Assembly (NCBI RefSeq): GCF_014117215.1
Contig: NZ_JACGXS010000002.1
Span: forward strand, 248,001 to 312,000
DNA length: 64,000 bases
DNA from: Stenotrophomonas tumulicola
GTDB lineage: Bacteria; Pseudomonadota; Gammaproteobacteria; Xanthomonadales; Xanthomonadaceae
Reading direction: 5' to 3'
Positions 59,400 through 64,000 of the stretch are shown piece by piece; position 1 is the stretch's first letter; each line of letters begins with the position of its first letter. The notes beneath the pieces were generated by a model. That model made no database searches and was not told the DNA's origin. It was given only the letters and a program-made list of their open reading frames with translations. The translations under genes and the position numbers were made by a program.

Positions 59400-59675
59400 A
59401 TGAAGAACTTCCGCCGAAACCTGATCCTGATTCCGCTGGCAGCTTCCGCGCTGCTGTTCCTCGGCGCCTGTGGCAACAAAGGCCCACTGGTGATGCCACA
59501 GACGCCTGTGCCGGTGGAGGAGGTGGTCGAACCGGCCGAGCCGGCCACCGATAACCACCAGCAGGAAAACGACGTACCCCCCGCTGTCCAGGGCACCGAT
59601 GCCGGCAACCCGGCCAGCGTGCCGGATCCGGTCACCCCGCAGGTCGACGACGGCGCTGGCGACGGCGATGAGTAA
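59400..59675 (+). CDS. lptM: LPS translocon lipoprotein LptM (YifL-like)
   Basis: 91 aa. Type II signal peptide with lipobox LGAC (Cys24) followed at once by GNKGPLVMP, the LptM hallmark (C-G-x-K-G-P). LptM helps mature the LptDE LPS translocon. The remaining tail is Pro/Glu/Asp-rich and probably disordered. Same order lptM-dapF-xerC as in E. coli. Overlaps dapF by 8 bases. Confidence 0.85.
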   Translation: MKNFRRNLILIPLAASALLFLGACGNKGPLVMPQTPVPVEEVVEPAEPATDNHQQENDVPPAVQGTDAGNPASVPDPVTPQVDDGAGDGDE

Positions 59676-60519
59676 GGCGGTGGAAAGCGTGCTTCGCTTC
59701 AGCAAGATGCATGGCGCCGGCAATGACTTCGTGGTGCTGGACCTGCGCGATGGCACGGTCCCTCCGGCTCCCGCGCTGGCGGCACGGCTGGCCGACCGCC
59801 ATGCCGGCGTGGGCTGCGACCAGATCCTGACCATCGAAGCGCCGAAGGCCGAAGGCTCGGTGGCGTCCTATCGCATCTGGAACGCGGATGGATCTTCCTC
59901 GCAGCAGTGCGGCAATGGCGCGCGCTGCGTGGCCGCCTGGCTGGTGCGTGACGGCGCTACCACCGCGAAGGCATTCGCCATCGACAGCCCGGTCGCTACC
60001 CACGCGGTGGAAGACCTGGGTGACGGCCGTTTCGCGGTGGCGATGGGCCAGCCGGAGTTCGAACCGGCGCAGATCCCGCTGATCGGCTTCGCCCACCCGC
60101 GCGACGAATACCTGTTGCCGCTGCAGGGCGAAACGGTACGGTTCGGCGCGGTGTCGATGGGCAATCCGCACGCGGTGATCGAAGTAGGGTTGGTCGATGC
60201 AGCGCCGGTGGAGCGGCTGGGGCCGCTGCTGCAGCAGCACGCCTCGTTCCCGGATTCGGTCAACGTCAGCTTTGCCCAGGTGGTTGATCCCGGCCATGTC
60301 CGGTTGCGCGTGTATGAGCGCGGGGTAGGCGAAACGCTGGCCTGTGGCAGTGGCGCCTGTGCCGCCGCCGTGGTGCTGATGCAGCGTGGCCGCCTGCAGC
60401 GCGATGCCCGGGTCAGCCTGCCCGGCGGTGAGCTGCGTATCCAGTGGGGTGGGGCAGGCGAGCAGATCGTGATGTCCGGCCCCACCGCATTCGTCTTTGA
60501 AGGGGAGTGGAATGTATGA
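59668..60519 (+). CDS. dapF: Diaminopimelate epimerase
   Basis: 283 aa, converts LL- to meso-diaminopimelate for lysine and peptidoglycan. Catalytic cysteines in QQCGNGARC and [12 protein letters not shown] motifs. ATG 59668 overlaps the lptM end; GTG 59680 is possible. DUF484 gene overlaps its stop by ATGA. Confidence 0.96.
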   Translation: MSKAVESVLRFSKMHGAGNDFVVLDLRDGTVPPAPALAARLADRHAGVGCDQILTIEAPKAEGSVASYRIWNADGSSSQQCGNGARCVAAWLVRDGATTAKAFAIDSPVATHAVEDLGDGRFAVAMGQPEFEPAQIPLIGFAHPRDEYLLPLQGETVRFGAVSMGNPHAVIEVGLVDAAPVERLGPLLQQHASFPDSVNVSFAQVVDPGHVRLRVYERGVGETLACGSGACAAAVVLMQRGRLQRDARVSLPGGELRIQWGGAGEQIVMSGPTAFVFEGEWNV

Positions 60520-61190
60520 GCGAAACCCAGGAAAAACTTGCCGCGCATGAAGTCGCGGCCTGGCTGCGGCGCCATCCGGGATTCCTGAAACAGTTCCCGG
60601 ACCTGGCGCTGACCCTGGTGGTGCCGCGCGATGATGGCCCCACCGCCTCGCTCGCCAGCTACCAGCTGGACGTACTGCGCGACAAGAACCGTGAGCTGTC
60701 GCGTCGGCTGGCTGATCTCGGCCAGACCGCCCAGGACAACGAACGCCTGGCGGTACGCACGCACCAGCTGACCCTGGCGCTGATGAAGCAGGACAGCGCG
60801 GCCGATACCCTGCGCGCGATGGCCGCATCGCTGGAGGAAGACTTCGCCGGCGACCTGGTGCGGCTGGTGGTGCATGCGCCCGTGGCCGGGCTGGAACAGG
60901 CGCCCTGGTTGCAGTCCATCGCGGCCGACAGCCCGCTGCTTGGCCCGTTTGCGGACTGTCTGAAGGACGGCGAGCCGATCTGTGGCCGGTTGCAGCCGGA
61001 GAAGAACGCGGTGCTGTACGGCGACCGTGCCGGTGAAGTGCAGACCACCGCGCTGCTGCCGTTGCCGGGCGTCGGGCTGGTCGCCGTGGGCAGCCACGAC
61101 CCGAACCGCTTCTATCCCGGCATGGGCACGCTGTTCCTGCGCATGATGGGCGAAGCGCTGGTGGTGGCCCTGCAGCGTTTCGACGACTGA
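60516..61190 (+). CDS. DUF484 family protein
   Basis: 224 aa, GAF-like DUF484 protein ([19 protein letters not shown] at the N-terminus, [18 protein letters not shown] later). Always next to dapF and xerC in many proteobacteria; function unknown. GGAG precedes its start, coupled to dapF. Confidence 0.88.
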   Translation: MSETQEKLAAHEVAAWLRRHPGFLKQFPDLALTLVVPRDDGPTASLASYQLDVLRDKNRELSRRLADLGQTAQDNERLAVRTHQLTLALMKQDSAADTLRAMAASLEEDFAGDLVRLVVHAPVAGLEQAPWLQSIAADSPLLGPFADCLKDGEPICGRLQPEKNAVLYGDRAGEVQTTALLPLPGVGLVAVGSHDPNRFYPGMGTLFLRMMGEALVVALQRFDD

Positions 61191-61218
61191 GATGTACCGC
61201 GTCCGGAAGAGAGGCACG

Positions 61219-61300
61219 GGTGGCGCCGAGCCATGCTCGGCGGCTGTTGGCGCCGCCTCGACGTTCATGCGGGGAGTCGCCGGGCATCGCCCAGCGCTAC
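61219..61300 (+). repeat. Degenerate GTAG repeat pair before xerC
   Basis: Left GTGGCGCCGAGCCATGCTCGG and right half ending GCGCTAC at 61300; the head is GTGG instead of GTAG, a decayed copy. Lies within the DUF484-xerC operon. Confidence 0.6.
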
Positions 61301-61313
61301 CGGCGTGGCTGCC

Positions 61314-62210
61314 ATGAGCGATGGTGTGCACGCATTCCTGCAGTACATGGCGGTGGAACGCCGGATGTCGGCGCACACCCTGGATGCGTATCGGCGGGAC
61401 CTGCAGGCACTGCAGCACTGGGCACAGGCACGCGGCTGCGGTGTCGATGCGCTGGATGGCGACCTGATGCGGTCGTTCATTGCGGACGAGCACCGCCGTG
61501 GCCTGTCCGCCACCAGCCTGCAACGGCGCCTGTCCGCCTGTCGTGGCTATTACGCCTGGCAGCTCAAGCACGGCCGCCTGCAGGTGGACCCTACCCTTGG
61601 CCTGAAGGCGCCGCGCGCGCCGCGTCGGCTACCGCAGGTGCTCGATGCCGATGAGGCAGTGCAACTGGTGGAACTGGCCCCGGAGGGCGAGCTGGGGCGG
61701 CGCGACCGTGCCCTGCTGGAACTGTTCTATTCGTCGGGCCTGCGGCTGAGCGAACTGTGCGGCTTGACCTGGCGCGACCTGGATTTCGACAGCGGATTGG
61801 TCAACGTGCTCGGCAAGGGCAACCGCCAGCGCCGCGTGCCCATCGGCAGGCCGGCGCGCGAAGCACTGCAGACCTGGCGTGCCGAGAGTGGCGGCCAGCC
61901 TGCCGCGCCGGTCTTCCCTGGCCGAAATGGGCCTATCAGCCAGCGTGCGGTGCAGGTGCGCATCAAGCAGCTGGCGCAACGCCAGGGGCTGTTCAAGGAT
62001 GTGCATCCGCACATGCTGCGGCACAGCTTCGCCAGCCACATCCTGGAATCTTCCGGCGACCTGCGCGGCGTGCAGGAGCTGCTCGGCCATGCCGACATCG
62101 CCACCACGCAGATCTATACCCACCTGGATTTCCAGCACCTGGCCAAGGTGTATGACGCCGCCCATCCCCGGGCGAAGCGGAAGCCGGCATCCGGTGGCAG
62201 CAAGGCCTGA
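61314..62210 (+). CDS. xerC: Tyrosine recombinase XerC
   Basis: 298 aa, resolves chromosome dimers at dif with XerD. Catalytic Arg in SSGLRLSEL, Lys in GKGNRQRR, HxxR in HPHMLRHSF, His in LGHADIATT and nucleophile Tyr in TTQIYTHLDF. ATG 61314 chosen by the family N-terminus. Confidence 0.96.
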   Translation: MSDGVHAFLQYMAVERRMSAHTLDAYRRDLQALQHWAQARGCGVDALDGDLMRSFIADEHRRGLSATSLQRRLSACRGYYAWQLKHGRLQVDPTLGLKAPRAPRRLPQVLDADEAVQLVELAPEGELGRRDRALLELFYSSGLRLSELCGLTWRDLDFDSGLVNVLGKGNRQRRVPIGRPAREALQTWRAESGGQPAAPVFPGRNGPISQRAVQVRIKQLAQRQGLFKDVHPHMLRHSFASHILESSGDLRGVQELLGHADIATTQIYTHLDFQHLAKVYDAAHPRAKRKPASGGSKA

Positions 62211-62337
62211 ACTGCGTTCGCGGATTCCGTCGTGCTGTCGCTTTCTGTGGCGACTACAACGGCCATGGTTGCTTTCCGATGGTCAACACGGCCTGCACAG
62301 GGGACGCTGACTGGGCACCCGCCAGCAGGAGGAACCC

Positions 62338-62871
62338 GTGAACCGGAACATCGCCATCGTGGTCGCGCTGCTATGCGCATCGAGTGCCGTGCATGCCCAG
62401 CAGGGCACCATTACCTTCGTCGGGCAGATCGTGCAGGAAACCTGCGTGGTGGCGCCCGCCAGCAACGGTTCGGGCGACGGCCCGGATTTCACCGTCCATC
62501 TGCCCAGCCTGTCGCAGCGCGCACTGGATGGGGCGGGCAAGCGGGGCGTGGCCATGCCGTTCCATGTGGTGGTGGGTTCCAATGAGCGTCCCTGCCGCCA
62601 GCACAACGTCCGCGCGCGGTTCGTCGATGCGGGCGACAACAACACGGCAGGGCGTCTGGCCAACAGGGGCACCGCGGCCAATGTGGACATCGTGGTGCAG
62701 AGCGCCCAGCAACAGGACATCAACCTGAACAGCAATGCCGGTTCGCTGATGGTTCCCATCAACCCGGCCGGCGTCGGTATGCTGGGCTGGTCCGCGAACT
62801 ATCACGCTACCGCCGCCGCATCGGCCGGATCGGTCACTGCCCGCCTGCAGTACCTGCTGGATTATCCCTGA
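62338..62871 (+). CDS. Orphan type 1 fimbrial-like major subunit
   Basis: 177 aa from GTG 62338 (AGGAGG upstream). Signal peptide (AVHA-QQG), then GTITFVGQIVQETCVV and a C-terminal strand (ATAAASAGSVTARLQYLLDYP) typical of FimA-like subunits for donor-strand exchange. No chaperone, usher or tip gene nearby. Only the first Cys of the usual pair is paired with a distant one (RPC). It could assemble through machinery encoded elsewhere. Confidence 0.7.
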   Translation: MNRNIAIVVALLCASSAVHAQQGTITFVGQIVQETCVVAPASNGSGDGPDFTVHLPSLSQRALDGAGKRGVAMPFHVVVGSNERPCRQHNVRARFVDAGDNNTAGRLANRGTAANVDIVVQSAQQQDINLNSNAGSLMVPINPAGVGMLGWSANYHATAAASAGSVTARLQYLLDYP

Positions 62872-62978
62872 TGATCGCGGTTGCCCGCCCAGTGCCAGCC
62901 GCAGCTGAACCTGTCGCTGGCACTGCTTGAAGCCGCCGCCGATGGCCCCACCTCTGGCTGTGTTACCCCGGAGGCTCC

Positions 62979-63530
62979 ATGGATCCCAGTCAGAACCCCA
63001 ACGTATTCCACGCCACCACCATCGTCTGCGTACGCCGTGGCGACCACGTGGCCATTGCCGGCGACGGCCAGGTCACCCTGGGCCACACGGTGATGAAGGG
63101 CAACGCCCGCAAAGTGCGCCGCCTCGGCCGCGATGGCCAGGTGCTGGCCGGCTTTGCCGGTGCGGCCGCCGATGCCTTCACCCTGTTCGAACTGTTCGAG
63201 GCCAAGCTGGAAAAGCATGGACAGCTGCAGCGTGCCGCCGTCGAGCTGGCCAAGGACTGGCGTACCGAACGTCGGCTGGGCAAGCTTGAAGCGCTGTTGG
63301 CCGTGGCCGACAAAGAGACCTCGCTGATCATCAGCGGTACCGGTGATGTGATCGAGCCGGAGGACGGCATCATCGCCATCGGTTCCGGTGGTTCCTATGC
63401 GCTGTCGGCCGCGCGCGCCCTGATGGCCCACACCGAACTGGACGCACGCACCATCGCCAGCGAAGCCATCGGCATCGCCGGTGACATCTGCATCTACACC
63501 AATCGGAACGTGGTGGTGGAGGAGTTGTGA
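62979..63530 (+). CDS. hslV: ATP-dependent protease peptidase HslV
   Basis: 183 aa. The peptidase core starts at TTIVCVRR, with the catalytic Thr preceded by a 12-residue leader [12 protein letters not shown], and the core motifs are [19 protein letters not shown] and IGSGGSYA. Most HslV proteins begin MTT. No alternative start lies directly before the Thr, so processing of the leader is required. hslU follows 135 bases on. Confidence 0.95.
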   Translation: MDPSQNPNVFHATTIVCVRRGDHVAIAGDGQVTLGHTVMKGNARKVRRLGRDGQVLAGFAGAAADAFTLFELFEAKLEKHGQLQRAAVELAKDWRTERRLGKLEALLAVADKETSLIISGTGDVIEPEDGIIAIGSGGSYALSAARALMAHTELDARTIASEAIGIAGDICIYTNRNVVVEEL

Positions 63531-63558
63531 CGGGGAATCCGTCACAGGTATTCCTGAG

Positions 63559-63643
63559 CCGCCGGGCATGGCCCGGCGCTACCGCCGGGTGCAGGCCAGG
63601 CTCCGGCGCTGCCGCCGGGCAGGCCAGGCCCCGGCGTTATCGA
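63559..63643 (-). repeat. Degenerate GTAG repeats between hslV and hslU
   Basis: Half-palindrome GCCGGGCATGGCCCGGC ending in GCTAC at 63582, then two shorter decayed copies (CAGGCC..., CCGGCG). Located within the hslVU operon. Confidence 0.6.
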
Positions 63644-63665
63644 TAACGAATTCGTGAGCACCCCC

Positions 63666-64000
63666 ATGTCGAAGAAATTTGAGAACAATTCCGCTTCCAT
63701 GACCCCGCGCGAGATCGTGCAGGAGCTGGATCGCCATATCGTCGGCCAGCATGACGCCAAGCGGGCGGTGGCCATCGCGTTGCGCAACCGCTGGCGCCGC
63801 ATGCAGCTGGACGAGGGCCTGCGCAACGAGGTCATGCCGAAGAACATCCTGATGATCGGCCCGACCGGCGTCGGCAAGACCGAGATCGCGCGGCGGCTGG
63901 CCACCCTGGCCAACGCACCGTTCGTCAAGGTCGAGGCCACGCGTTTCACCGAAGTCGGCTATGTCGGCAAGGACGTCGAGCAGATCATCCGTGACCTGGC
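63666..64000 (+). CDS. hslU: ATP-dependent protease ATPase HslU, N-terminal part
   Basis: Cut off by the window end after about 111 residues. Starts [18 protein letters not shown]; then I domain start and Walker [19 protein letters not shown]+ unfoldase that feeds HslV. The remaining C-terminal domain lies outside. Confidence 0.95.
   Translation, partial: MSKKFENNSASMTPREIVQELDRHIVGQHDAKRAVAIALRNRWRRMQLDEGLRNEVMPKNILMIGPTGVGKTEIARRLATLANAPFVKVEATRFTEVGYVGKDVEQIIRDL

Overview
The window is about 64 kb of GC-rich, gene-dense chromosome from a gammaproteobacterium of the Xanthomonadaceae, most likely Stenotrophomonas. The pointers are the protein sequences (ATP synthase, HslV with an N-terminal extension, YajQ, E2/E3 with fused lipoyl domains), the many GTAG-headed palindromes of the kind called SMAG repeats in S. 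maltophilia, and the short, often SD-poor leaders. This assignment is inferred from sequence features; no database search was run. No rRNA, tRNA, CRISPR array, transposase or prophage gene was seen.

Layout. 1-5.3 kb: end of a WYL regulator, metQ, then glpD-glpK on the minus strand; the convergent metQ/glpK junction has been tandemly amplified. 5.5-7.2 kb: two OmpW paralogues. 7.3-11.8 kb: a hypoxanthine/uracil-type DNA glycosylase, then aceF (two lipoyl domains) and lpdA (one lipoyl domain). 11.8-13.1 kb: an outer-membrane barrel gene and a non-coding stretch with a strong minus-strand terminator. 13.1-20.3 kb: complete atpIBEFHAGDC. 20.6-22.5 kb: a GtrA-like gene and glmU. 22.5-29.9 kb: a six-gene minus-strand module (membrane fusion protein, ABC ATPase, two MacB-type permeases, NtrC-type regulator, sensor kinase) with a near-consensus sigma-54 promoter and an upstream palindrome. 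30.1-36.5 kb: glmS, an OYE-family reductase, a CBS protein, two glyoxalase-fold proteins and a Cds1-like cysteine desulfhydrase. 36.6-45.5 kb: oligopeptidase A, SDR, DUF1415, an aryl-aldehyde/aryl-alcohol dehydrogenase pair with an AcoR-like regulator lacking its AAA+ domain, yajQ and a DMT permease.

45.5-52.6 kb is the most accessory-looking part: two unrecognised proteins sharing a C-terminal domain, metNI, a secreted Vibrio-cytolysin-like pore-forming toxin with a ricin-type lectin domain, and a lipocalin. 53-58.8 kb: two periplasmic S9 peptidases around an aminotransferase. 58.8-64 kb: ybaN, lptM-dapF-DUF484-xerC, an orphan fimbrial subunit and hslV-hslU (cut by the window end).

A recurring theme is repeats docked on gene ends. 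GTAG palindromes supply the TAG stop codon of lpdA, glmU and ybaN, and a second element (long A-run/T-run palindrome with GGGGACGGAGGGG arms) sits on or within a few bases of the stop codons of glmS, the OYE gene, gloA, prlC, the SDR gene and the AcoR-like gene. Both families probably act as transcription terminators or mRNA 3' stabilisers.
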